From Pyrocephalus nanus (taxonomy: Eukaryota > Chordata > Aves > Passeriformes > Tyrannidae): 64,000 nt of DNA. Position 1 is the stretch's first letter. Each line of letters starts with the position of its first letter. This document shows positions 12,273-23,800 of the stretch, in pieces. Made by a program: the position numbers and the translations under genes. Location of the stretch: NCBI GenBank assembly GCA_038380795.1, contig CM076267.1, positions 17,281,501-17,345,500 of the forward strand, given 5' to 3'. The notes under the pieces were generated by a model. It made no database searches and was not told where the DNA came from. It was given only the letters and a program-made list of their open reading frames with translations.

Positions 12273-15200
12273 TGGAATCATGGAATTATTTAAACCCAGG
12301 CTTTATTTTGAGTTGACAGGTGCTCAGCATTTCCCACTGACCAAACTTCTTCAAGGCACCATAATCATATTGAGATTTATTACAATATTCTAAGCGTTAA
12401 AGCAGCTTCCAACAAGTATTAGAAATGGTTGTAGTGTTAAGAAGAAAAAAAAAGAAAAAAAGAATGTCTTTTGCCTTTATTTGGAATGGGAAAATGTCTC
12501 AATCCATAGTCAGCAGCGTGATTCCTTTACAAAGTCTCAATTTTCAAGTGTGTCATTTTAGATATCTTGATTGGTAGTGATATGAAAACAGTGATAGGAA
12601 AGTTTCTGTTGTTTGGGAGTGCTAAATTGCATATGTGTTATGAACATGAGCAGTCCAAGACATCCATATGAATTGTGAGTATAATGACAAGAGAAAGAAA
12701 TTATAAAGAAAATGTAGTATCAAATCATTATTGTTAATTTTTATGTTTCTGCTATAATCTTGCAATCTTGTAGCTTCAACACTAAGAAAATGCCTGTATT
12801 CTGTGTGCCTACAGCACATTATTTTTTTATTTCTTCAAGAGAAAAATAAATGGGGAATACTGAATGTTATCTGACCTGTCCACAGCTTTCATGGGGTAGT
12901 GACAGTCACCATCTGGCATGGTCTTAGATAATGTCATTGATGCAGACCTGAGGGCTGGCAACCTGAGACTGGGCTTTCCCTGAGCTTTCAATTTCAGGAC
13001 TGTAAAGTTTGGATCATATCTTAATGTGACATCATTCAGGATTTACTGACTAGTGGGGAAATAGATTCTGTTCAAATCAAAGCTGTGTAGATTAGGAGTT
13101 GTTCCGGAAATGAGGCAATTCAAGAGACAGAGGATGTGATACTGTGAAAAATAAAGAAAAACCTAATACATTATAAATTCCAACTATTTCATTATAGCAG
13201 AAATAGTGAATTGCAATAAAATTATTAATTACTGAGTCACTTCTCCTACTAAGTATAGAGCTCAAGTGCAAAAATTACAGCGATGTGAGGTATTGTGGAG
13301 GCCATAAGTGTAAATAGGTTAAAAAGGAATTAGATAATTAAGTACAATGATCCTAATTCAACAGATGGAATCAGCAGCTTAGGAGAACTTTAAACTGCTG
13401 ATCACCAGAAAGTGGGACTAAATACCAGAGGAAAAACCATTTGCTACTTCCCTTTTTGTTTTGTTCTATCAGAACCAAATAATGGGGCTACTTGAGACAT
13501 TGGATTTCACAGATTTCTGCAGTTCTGCTTCTCCTTTCCTTCATAGGGTCCATGAAGTAGGATTTATCGTTGTTAACTTTGCAGGGATGGGTTAACCATA
13601 GATGTCTCTGTGGAAAGAAAAGAAGTCTCTTTGGTCTAACCAAGGACTTGTTCACCTGTAGATGAGATAATTTAAAAATAGCAAGTGATCTGAAATGATC
13701 TTGTGCCAAAGAATTCACTTTCTTTCTGATCAGTTACATTTTTTCTTGGATTGAATATTTCAGGAGAAAGAGGTTCCTGATTCAGAGGTCCCAAACCTAG
13801 GAAGATGCAGCACCTGTCAAATGTTTGCTGTTTTAGCAGTGGGCAAGAGTGGCCTGGGAGAGGTCTGTCAGACTATGCTCTTGCTGAATTCAGTAACAAA
13901 GGAAAAGGAACACTGTTCTGCTCTGCTCATACATTCTCATTTTCATATAAGCAAATGAAACATCTATTTGTAGATGTCTTCATCAGCTTGTGAGCTGTTG
14001 TCCTTCCTCAAAGCACCTCCCTTTGCTGAACTTTAGGAGTTTTGTTAAAGTAATAGCTCTGGTTGTTATCACAGATCTAATTTCTTTTCAATCTAGATTG
14101 TTTTCAAGAAGGTTCGATGATTATTGTGAGTCCACTGCAATTTACAGGCTACAGCTATGGCAGGACATGCCAAATACTTGCCTTTTACAATGGTCAAATA
14201 ATTGTATATTCTTTTACAGATTCAATTCTGATCTTCAAAGGAGGGCACAAGCCTGACACTGAGCCAGGAAGACTCATTGAAGGTGGATGCCAAGAGCTTT
14301 CACTTTAATTGTATTAACGACAGACTATGACACGGAGTTTAGCTGTGGCCAGCTGTGTGTAATTCAGCTGATGGGCCCTAGATGGTGTCTAGTTTGTCTG
14401 TGCTGCTACCCTGTGCACTTTCCTTGCATCTTCATTGTGTGCTTTGCTTTGGCAAGTGAAGAGAGCACATTGCCTGCATGGCAACAGCACGTGGCTGTTG
14501 AGATGTGAAACCAACATTGTAGATTTATGGGCGTTTGAAAATTTGTTTGTTTTGAGGGTCCCCTCTAGTTTTGATTCTTCAGTATTTTTTTTAGGAAGGG
14601 GCAACGCATTGTAACTTGATTGAAACTAATGGAGTTGCTTGAAATTAATATTAAAAGCTAAAAATGGGATTTCTCTCTCAGGGTATTTCTGTAGTAGTTT
14701 CACAGTCTACACAAACATATATTAGCATCTTGTTTTCATCATCATCCTTTTCCTTTTGTTTTCTGTTTTTCTCCATTTCTTTGGTTCTCTCTTTGTCCAT
14801 GGTGTCCCACCATGAGGAGTAGATTATAATACTGGTTTTCTAATCCTGACAGCTGAGAGCTACAGTGGCAGCAACCTGAAATTAACTTAAAGACTCAGGA
14901 TCCTAATCATTGGGTTTTGTGCTGCTTCAGCTGTCTGCACTTTCAGCCAGCTAAACTAAGTCTGCATTACTTGCAGATGTGTAAGTGTGATAGACCAGAT
15001 GGATGGGTCAATTCAGGATTTATTCAAAGCTGAGAATCTAGCTGGGAGTTGAAAAAGTACGAAAGCCTTTCATCCACATAGCATGTGGAATATACTGGAG
15101 AAGGTGGGATCTAACTCTTGAAATTTAAAGGATATGCACAAAATTTCAAAGAAATTTAAACAAGAGAAATACATGGAAGTTCCTACTGAGATTTCAAACA

Positions 15201-16080
15201 AGATGTGTAACTAGGTTTGGTGTAGTATTTTCACCGAACAAGACTCTTGAACAACTTATCTTATTAAACAGCCCACAAAACCAAAGCAACTAAATATCCC
15301 CAACTAGCAATTAAATGCTGTAATTTTCAACAAAATAATGCAAAATTAACACTGATCAGTATATTAGTGAATGTACCAGATATATTTTGTTTTCCACCTC
15401 AGTATTCTTGCAGCATTATACTAACAAAAGACAATAGATATATTTTTTGAAAAAAAAATCTAACTATAAACTAAGATTAAAATAGACTGTTTAATTAAAA
15501 TGACCTACAAGCTCATTTAAATAATATTTGTATCATTTTTTTAAAAAAATTGATCTGCTTTGCTTAGGGCATGGTACAAAAGGGCAGAACCTGGAGAGAG
15601 AGAACTATGCAGGCAAGATGCCGGTGGCAAAGTCTGCTGTACATTTCGTTAGTCAAATGCTTAAAGTTGTTTATTTCTCTAGGTACCTTTTAGCTTTCAT
15701 CCCCTTCAGCAATGATGAGTCTGTTCTCAAACTCTATTTTCTTTGTGATCCTTCTAATGGGATACTTTCTTATACTGGTTCTCTTTTGGAGGAGAAAGAA
15801 AAAATGCTCCCTCATTTACTTCTTTGTACCTTAAAGATGAATATAGACTAAAATAGAATTGTACTCTCAATAGTCCATTTATGGCTTGAGAACATCTGGA
15901 TCACTATAACATGAATAGACTAATATGATACACTTTAAATTCTAGGTAATTAGCATCTGTATTTCATAATTCTGATTTTTTACAGAGTGTATGGAATTTT
16001 CAGGTCATATGCTGAGATATAATATCTGAAATGCTGCTATAATTTGTACTAGTTTCCAAAATGTGTTATTTTGGGGAATT
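12273..16080. other. Intronic stretch, nothing recognisable
   Basis: Mixed AT-rich sequence. 12850-13030 is slightly richer in GC, and so are parts of 13780-14500, but I recognise no repeat family, exon or RNA gene in them. Confidence 0.6.
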
Positions 16081-16082
16081 TT

Positions 16083-16117
16083 AAAAAAAAAAAAAATGGA
16101 AAAAAAGCAAAGGGACT

Positions 16118-16141
<24 letters not shown>
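16083..16141. repeat. Poly-A run followed by poly-T run
   Basis: A 14-base A run (16083-16096) is followed by a 23-base T run (16119-16141). The two could pair as a hairpin. The T run may be the tail of an antisense retroposed fragment, but no body could be identified next to it. Confidence 0.85.
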
Positions 16142-16148
<7 letters not shown>

Positions 16149-16297
16149 CTCAATATTCCCTTAAAGAGTCTCCGAATTCCAAGGTGAATGACTGATCCAC
16201 CCCAGTGAATTGCAGCTGGACCTTCTAGTGGACCTATCAATTACCATGCAGAAGATGGGGATTACTGTTGCATTGCAGAGGTTTCATGCTGTTGCAT

Positions 16298-16599
16298 AAT
16301 AGAATCATAGAATCAGATGGGTTGGAAAGGATCTCTGAGATCATCAAATCCAACCTTTGATCCACTACCACCACAGTTACTAGACTGTGGCACTAAGTGC
16401 CACATCCAGTCTCTTCTTAAATACATGCAGGAATGGAGAATCCACCACCTCCCTGGGCAGCCCATTCCAATGTCTGATTACCCTCTCTGTAAAGAATGTC
16501 TTCCTAATATCTTATCTAAATCTTCCCTGGCAGAGCTTGAGACTGCCCTCTTGTCTTACTGATAGTTGCCTGGGAGAAGAGACCAACCCCCTCCAGATT
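16298..16599 (-). mobile_element. CR1 LINE 3' fragment, antisense to the gene
   Basis: It begins AATAGAATCATAGAATCAG, the reverse complement of the CR1 terminal repeat. It continues through GGTTGGAAAGGATCTCTGAG, GAGAATCCACCACCTCCCTGG, CAGCCCATTCCAATG and GTTGCCTGGGAGAAGAGACC, all diagnostic of avian CR1 3' ends in reverse orientation. The copy is about 300 bp and 5'-truncated. Open frames over it on the + strand are by-products of the repeat. Confidence 0.95.
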
Positions 16600-16748
16600 A
16601 CATGAATAGATTACATGAAATATTGAGATTCTTTTCTTGTTAATTTACTTACTAGTTTCTTTTTAATTCATGGAACTTCATCAAGTTCCTATTATGTATT
16701 TGATGGAATCTTCTTTCACTGAAGTCTTACAGCATAATTGAGTGCTTT

Positions 16749-16749
16749 A

Positions 16750-16809
<60 letters not shown>
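16749..16809. repeat. Tetranucleotide microsatellite (ATCT, about 15 units)
   Basis: An uninterrupted TATC/ATCT array of about 61 bp is broken only at its right end by ATCAATCTG. Long pure tetranucleotide arrays are usually polymorphic. It lies 150 bp downstream of a CR1 copy. Confidence 0.98.
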
Positions 16810-18977
16810 AATCTGTAAGGTTTGTTACATGTTGTGGTTTTTTTTCCTTTTTGTTTCAAGGTTTTTTAGTATTTCTTTGGCATTTTCTTGTTGGCAGGTT
16901 TTTATTACATGAGGGAATGTGGTGTTATAACTATACTTTTTGAGTAGAGAGTCTAGTTAAACAAGAGCACTCTGCAGAATTTCATAATAGTGCATGATTT
17001 GGCTGATCCACTGTAGGCTTCATTCTAGCCCTAGATTTCTCTCTAGCCACAATTATTTTTACACTCCTTTCTCAAATACTTTGTACCCTGCATTAGGAGA
17101 GCATAGTGAAGCCTTCACACTGTTCATAGACAACCATTCCATCTTTGTTCTACATGTACTTGATTCAATAAGGGTCACAGTCTTCAGTTAGAGTGGACTG
17201 TAAATATTTTGAAGAACTTGATTGTGGGCTGGGGATGCTCAGGATGGCCTCAATGAGGATAACCAGAGATGGCTGGCAAAAAAGGGGTGTCGCACCCATG
17301 CATCACCAGTTGCATTAAATTACAGTGAACTACCTAGATGGAGGAAATGTAATACTTTAACTCCAGTCAAATTTTGAAATGGAAGGAAGGGGCAGAATTT
17401 CCAAGTTATCAGTATACATTATCATTTACATAGGGAAAATATGGTCATTTTCCTAGCAGAAATACCAAGACTTTCAAGGAGAAAATCTTCACATACTGAA
17501 CATGATTATGTTCACTTAAGGAGATAGAATTTTCTCCAACTAGTTATGATTGAAAAATTGATTTAATAGTCTTTTTCTCCCTCTGGAAAAGACTTGTTAA
17601 GGGTGAATGATATAAAGTTTCTGAAAATAGGGCAACTGTTATTAGAGTAAATGACAAAAAATGTAGTGAAAGTCATTTATCATCTGAATAATGTATTTTT
17701 GCTTGGAGGCTTACTTATATTTAGTCTCTGTGTTATAAATATCACAGTTGTAATAATTTTTTGGACGAAGAATCACATCAGTAATAGTTCTGATACACTA
17801 GTAACGGCTTTGGGCATATTTGCCAGCACACCAGTATAAGATTTAGATGATTAAAAATGAAGATGGAGGTTTCTCTAATGTTACCTCAGTAATTTTGATG
17901 CTCATTGGGTTTTATTGCCATCTGAAAATCTCTTGAATATGTAACTTTATGCCTTTGTTTTTAAATGTTATGTTCTTTCAAAAATACTTTGAAATTTAAT
18001 TTTCCTCCTCAAGTTGTAAAGCCTTATATAAATCCTTGCAGCAATTCTTTACAATTTTCCTTTTCTTGTCTTGCTGACAAGATTTGGTTGGTTTTCTAAG
18101 TTATGTCACCCATCAAGAAGATTTTTCTCTCCTTATGTGCTAATCTCCTGCTAAGGAACGAACAAAGAACTGTCTGCTTGATTATTTGATTAAGTCTCTG
18201 TACCTGATTCCTTAAGGCCAGAAATGTTCTTACCCTTTACAATTAAAAGCTAATTCAGCTGTGAGCCATTATCTGAGAAATGGAGAAGATTAGTAAGGAT
18301 ATTTATGTCCTGACAGTGCAAAGAATTTCTTTATTGTTTCTTGAAAATGTACTGGGAAAGAGTCAGCTCTTACTTTGTATTTTTCTCAGTCTAGCACTTC
18401 TGGGTGTATGGAAAGTTGGGGTTTTAACTTCATTTAAATTGTTGAGTTCTACAGGCTTTAATAATCCCGTTGTTTGAAAGATCTTGCTGAAAATGAACTT
18501 GAATTTTACAGTGGACAACTTATTCATGTTCTTTTGAGTTGTGTGTGGCTAAAGCATCTTAAATCATTCTCCTCAACCCTCAGTTTCAATGGTACCTTGT
18601 TGTCTTCTTAAACCATTTAAACTTTATGTTCTTCATCTCTTCTTTTTTAAACGAACAAATTTGTTGACCACCTTATTGTATGGATTTCATAAAGCTTTTG
18701 GGAGCATTTGAATACATCTCTCTTTACCTGGTTAGGCTCTTCAAGTCACACTCAAAAGATGCATTTTAAGAAATTAAATCTTGGTGTACAACCTAAATGA
18801 TTCAGTTTTTTTTCTAACTTAGAACAGTTAGAAAACAGCTGTCAAAGCACAGGTATTGGTGAAACATGAACAGAAATGAAAGTGGGAATGATTTGTCCTT
18901 TCCCTGAAAGATTATTTGCTACATTTTAATTTTTTAAGATATTGTGATGCTTATTGTCTAAGTGCCTGAGCTCCTAA
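16810..18977. other. Intronic stretch, nothing recognisable
   Basis: AT-rich DNA. The only small structure noted is the 5-bp perfect inverted repeat GGGTG-TCG-CACCC at 17285-17297. No exon, repeat family or RNA gene is visible. Confidence 0.55.
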
Positions 18978-18993
18978 CACCCTAGCTAGGGTG
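18978..18993. repeat. 16-bp perfect palindrome
   Basis: CACCCTAGCTAGGGTG reads identically on both strands. Outside it, TAACA and TGTTA can pair across a 3-base bulge. No factor with this exact site comes to mind, and a 16-bp palindrome is only mildly unusual in 64 kb. Confidence 0.9.
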
Positions 18994-19739
18994 ATGTTAT
19001 GTCTTTCAAAAGCAGGACCAGCATTCTTCTTTCATCTATTTAACTTATTCCAGAAAGAATGCTATGTGACGTGATGGTGAGGGACTTCCTGGATTTCCTG
19101 GGTTGTTGTTGTTTAAGGTGATTTTGAAAATTAAAACAAAAATCTTTTGCAGTTATTTTGCACTGCTGAGCAGTCAAATTGTGTTTTAGTTTAAATGTCA
19201 TGGAAAATGCACCAGGGAAGTACATCCCATGGAATTAGTTCAAACTGTGCTTTTTGTAAATTTACAGGGCTTCATTAAATCAACACACTTGTTTAGAAAT
19301 AATTATATGCATAATTGGACACACTTATAATAAATCTTTTGCACGTAACTGTGTGAAGCACAGAGAAAAAGGACTGGAAACGGTGCATGTGCCAAGGGAA
19401 ATACTCAGCTAGTAGAGATACATGAACTCTTGCTAGAGCAGTTAATTGTGTTTGATGCCGTTCATATGTTACAGGAAATGTTACAATTTTCTCCTGACAA
19501 AAGCTCTATGGTTCCAACGCTGTGAATTCTTCTGGAGGACAAACTAGATATATATATATAAAAAAGCTGTTTATTTGGACACCTCAGTTAATTTTTAGGG
19601 TAAGAAGCTTTACACAACGGTTGTGGTTCTTGTAATTTGGGTGTAACTTGTGTTAATATGGTCTGCCCTGCATACTTAGTGTATTATCCCCTCTAAGTAG
19701 GTATTTGTTAGTGCTGGGCAGTAGCATTGTTTGTTTCTG

Positions 19740-20850
19740 AAGGAACTTTACTTGAGACCAAATTTTCTCACAGGGGCCGTAAGTAGGTAGAGGTGAAAGA
19801 CCTTGCAACTGAGTGCTCAGGAGTTGTTGTTAATGAGCTTAGAGTTAAGCGGTGAGCATTAGGGATAATGATGTTTGTGAATCTTGTGGCTCACTGTGAG
19901 TTTGAGCTGGTTCCAGCAGTTCCCTTAAGGCCTGTCCTGAAGCACGGCTGCCATCTTGATGTGGAAAAAATTTCTGCACTGTGGCAAAATTTGCTAATTT
20001 AGTTCACATATTTTTGACCACGTTTGGATAAAATAAATCCAGAAATGGAGGCAGCTTTGCCACAAGAGCATGGCACTGTGCCTCTGCTGGCTACATCTGT
20101 CCAGGACACACATGCTGCTTCTGAGCTGGCAGCTGATGCCGTGTTGTGCCATTTGCACCAGCTCACCTGAAATCACCCAGGTGTCTGACATTTAACAGGA
20201 CTAAAGCTTCTAAGTCTCATGGGCATTTATGAAGGGTTTGGCCTTATTTTCATTTGTTCTCATTTTCAAGTGGAGACTCCTGAACTTGGTGCTCAGTATG
20301 AGGTTCTGGGTTAGGTGCCTCAACAAGATGCCTGAGTGTTGACTGGCTACCACAGCTCTCTGACTTCCTTTCTGGGGAAATGGTGCCCAGTGTGTCAGTG
20401 GTTCAGTGGCTGATGTAATTATGCTGGACATGAGACACAGGTTCAACTCCTTTTGCATTTTTAAAAGAATAAACCCCTGTTTCTGTTGTCCCTGAAGGGT
20501 GTTGTAACTGTGAAGCAACTCTTGCCTGCCTTCCCAACAGGGCCGTTTTCCAGAGGTGTGGGAAGAAAGTACCTGAATTCTTTCAGGTGGAGAGGAGCAG
20601 CAGACCTATATCTGCCATATTATAGTGGAACAAACAAGGGTGTATGGTGTTACACTATTGCTAGAAAACAAGGCAGTGGCCATCTCTGTGTTGGGTGTGT
20701 TTTTCAAAGAACAGCAGGGAAAGTTGAGTGGACAGACGTGAGGTGAGAGCAGCACCTGAGCTCAGGCCTTGACTGGCGTTAGGTGCTGGTGAGCCATTGA
20801 GTTCCTTGGCTCTGTGGAGACTGAGGTGTCTCACAGCAGAGTTTTAACCC
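19740..20850. other. GC-raised block of unknown origin, possibly an ancient repeat
   Basis: This ~1.1 kb is visibly richer in GC than its surroundings and contains few long A/T runs. It repeats the word GTTAGGTGC (about 20310 and 20778). Inside it, 20399-20450 carries Pol III-like boxes, described separately. It resembles the tone of old amniote repeats, but I cannot assign a family. No convincing exon is present. Confidence 0.35.
20399..20450 (+). other. tRNA-like A-box/B-box pair (SINE head or tRNA relic)
   Basis: TGGTTCAGTGGC (20399-20410) matches the Pol III A box at 10 of 12 positions. GGTTCAACTCC (20440-20450) matches the B box GGTTCGANTCC at 10 of 11. The spacing suits a tRNA or tRNA-derived SINE head. 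No acceptor-stem complementarity or anticodon arm could be drawn, so this is not an intact tRNA gene. Confidence 0.35.
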
Positions 20851-23800
20851 TCAATGAAACTTTAATATTAATAAAAAAACCCAAACAGAGCAGCTTCTAG
20901 GCCAGGTGGCTGCTAATCTTTCTGGAGGGTTTGCTTTTGTTTGTAAGTTTGTGTGTGATGTGTTTTTTGTTTAAGCTTAAGACTTGCTTTGAATTTATCT
21001 AAATTCTTTCCAAATTTCACTGTGACTACGAGGTTCCTTTTCCTAATCTGTCTTGCTTAGTCTTTTATACTAGGATTCACTTTTTAATGACTGAGTAATG
21101 ATATCCAAAATGCATGCTGCTGAGCTTAAGAAAGAAATTAAGTATTTTGCTTTTATCCTGAGTAGTTTGTGATTGTCATCTGTTCTCTTTGTTACTGTCA
21201 TTATTCCAGTTGTCTTCTGAAGACAGTAAAGTCTTTTGTATACTGAGAGTGCTAAATGTATTTTTTTTTCTTTGTAATAGCAGACATCAAAATGCTTCCT
21301 AGTTTTGGTGAGCCTTTTCAAATCAGGTGGAAAGTGAGGAGATAAGATATGAAATGAGAAAAAAACTGTTTTAACATACGGCTGGAGTATGTTTTAATTG
21401 CATGTAGAGCAGTACATGGGCTTTATTTCCAGTGCCAGACATATGCACATGTATTTCCCACCAACATTTGCCTGGTGTGAGTAGGAGTTTAATTAATAAA
21501 TTCTTTTTTTTTTTTCCTAATTAAATTATTTGATATGGAAACCTTAATCTGAATTGCCATAAAGTAAATTGAAATGTAAAAAACCCAGGAAAAATGTTTA
21601 CATAGTATAGGGAGAACAGATAACTTGTGCAGATAAAATCAGATTTTTTGCCATTTTATTGACATCAACAATTAAATATTGCTTCCTAGAATCTGAATAT
21701 ATAAAATTTCCAGTGACAGCATGTTGTTTAAGGGTTTTGAAATGATACTTTCTTTGTTAGAGTGCGGGCTCCTATGGTATGTATTTCCTCTGTCACCTGA
21801 GGCTATTTTTCCAACACGTAACACATGTGATTTTTTTTTTCTGCTTTCTGAATAATCAGCTTTTTCTTTTGCTCATTAAGCATAAAATTACAGCCAAAGT
21901 ATTAACGCAATACAATACACACTGTATTAACAGTGACCAGTCTCTTCTAAATACTAAGTTCTTTTTGTCTATTACCCAATTAACATACTTTAATTAGTCC
22001 ACTGCATTTAATGAATGTTATGTAAAACAACATTTTCTACCTTCAGGATAACTGTGACATTCAATCTAACATGTCAAATTGGACTGTATGAATAATTAAT
22101 ACAGTCTGTATTTATTATTTTAGTATACGGACTAGCTTGACAGACTGGGTAGAGGGATGATGCTGAATAGGAGGGGTCAGGAGTAATCTGCTGGGAAAGG
22201 AGCAGGAGGAGCCCCCCTATGAGGGCTCTGCCTGGGGATAAAAAAAAAGGATGAACCTGAACAGAAATCCAGACTTTGCTGATGCCAGGTGTCCCTGAGC
22301 CTGTCCAGGGTTCTTTAAAACAACAAAACAAAAGAAATCCTTGGCTCTGACTTCTGCTTTTTGTGCCTTTCACTTCCTTTCATTGCTTTGCTGGTGGCAC
22401 CGGTTTGAATCAGAAGGGCTTAATATTACTACTACTGCTAATGTTGATGATGATAATTAGTATAAAGTGCAGTACATGTATTTCTTAAGAAAAACCTTGC
22501 CCTTGAGCTATTAAAATGTAAGATAACTGTTAAATACTAATTTTTTAAGCTGCTCCAAAACTTAATTTACAAATAACCTGCTATTTTAGTACTTGTGATA
22601 GCTGCCCTAACTTCAGTATGTCTTGGGTTATGAGAAATTAAATTGTGTACCAGAAAAATTTTGAAACTCTGAGGAATTTGAGCTGAGTGGAAATAAGTCT
22701 TTCTCTTGTAATGTGAAAGTGTTTTCTGTGACCAGCGTGGCCTGTTGTGCTTTGGTAGCATCTGAGAATTTTTAGCTTCTTGAACATCTGAGGGGCTGGT
22801 GGTCAGCCTTTGGCATTGCCATGTGCACCATCTGGGAGTGTCCGGTGCTCCAAACTATCCTGTATCATTAAGACACATGAAGATAAGGTTGAAATTGCCA
22901 AAAGCTTCCTTTTAGAAGACCCAAAGTATTTGCTTACTAGAACAAAAATGATAGAAAATATAAGTTCCCATTTGGGTATATTGCCATCTAGCTATAAACC
23001 CCACTGGCTGTAAGGCTTTGCACAAGGTCATACTGATGACCTAGAAAATAGGCTTAGACTTAGGAATGTCATGTTGGTAGAGGGGCTTGAGAGCATGAGG
23101 GAGGGAGAGCAATGCATTTTTCTTGAATGGATTATGAAGGTGCTGGGAATTAGAGATTCAGATTTTTATTTACAGTGTTTTTCGGCACAGTGTTCTTGAG
23201 AGAAGTAATAAAGTGAGTATATGGAGCATCTATTTGGATAGAGAATTAATTTCTTTGAGTTAGAGTAATTCTATTTTACCTGATAGTGGGAGGCATTTTT
23301 TTTTTTGGTTTTCAAGGTGAAAAAGAGGCAACAGGCCCAGACACAACACTACCTTAAATTCAAGCTCTGACTTGGTTTCCCTACTCACCTTTCTCTCTTA
23401 CTTGGCAAGTGAGCAAGTGGTTTCTGAAGTTAGAATAGACTGTCTATAAGCCTATGGTCTATTGACTGCTGGAGGCTAGGTGAGGTAAGAAAGTAATTTA
23501 AAAGAAATAAAAAATTTATGAGAATTTTCTTTTTATGATGTGGTCTGAACTTCTTTTCTTGGCTTATAATACTCAGTACTACCTTTTACATTAGTATAAA
23601 TTATTTCTATTGCATTTATTTTAAGTACTTCTCTTCCTATCAAGTGAATTTCAAAATCTTTTGTTGCTAATTAATTTCTTGAATGAGTTATTTATAGGGA
23701 TTCATATTACAGCTGTGCTATCTAAAGTGATTTATGGTAAACTGGCTTTTGTATGAGTTGTATGAATAACAAGTTTAATAGTGGGAAGATTATTTATAAA

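Noticed and set aside
16317..16562. 81-codon + strand open frame
   Set aside because: It reads the reverse strand of a CR1 fragment and is repeat-derived noise.
20399..20450. Functional tRNA gene
   Set aside because: Box matches are present, but no cloverleaf, acceptor stem or T-run terminator at the right place could be found.
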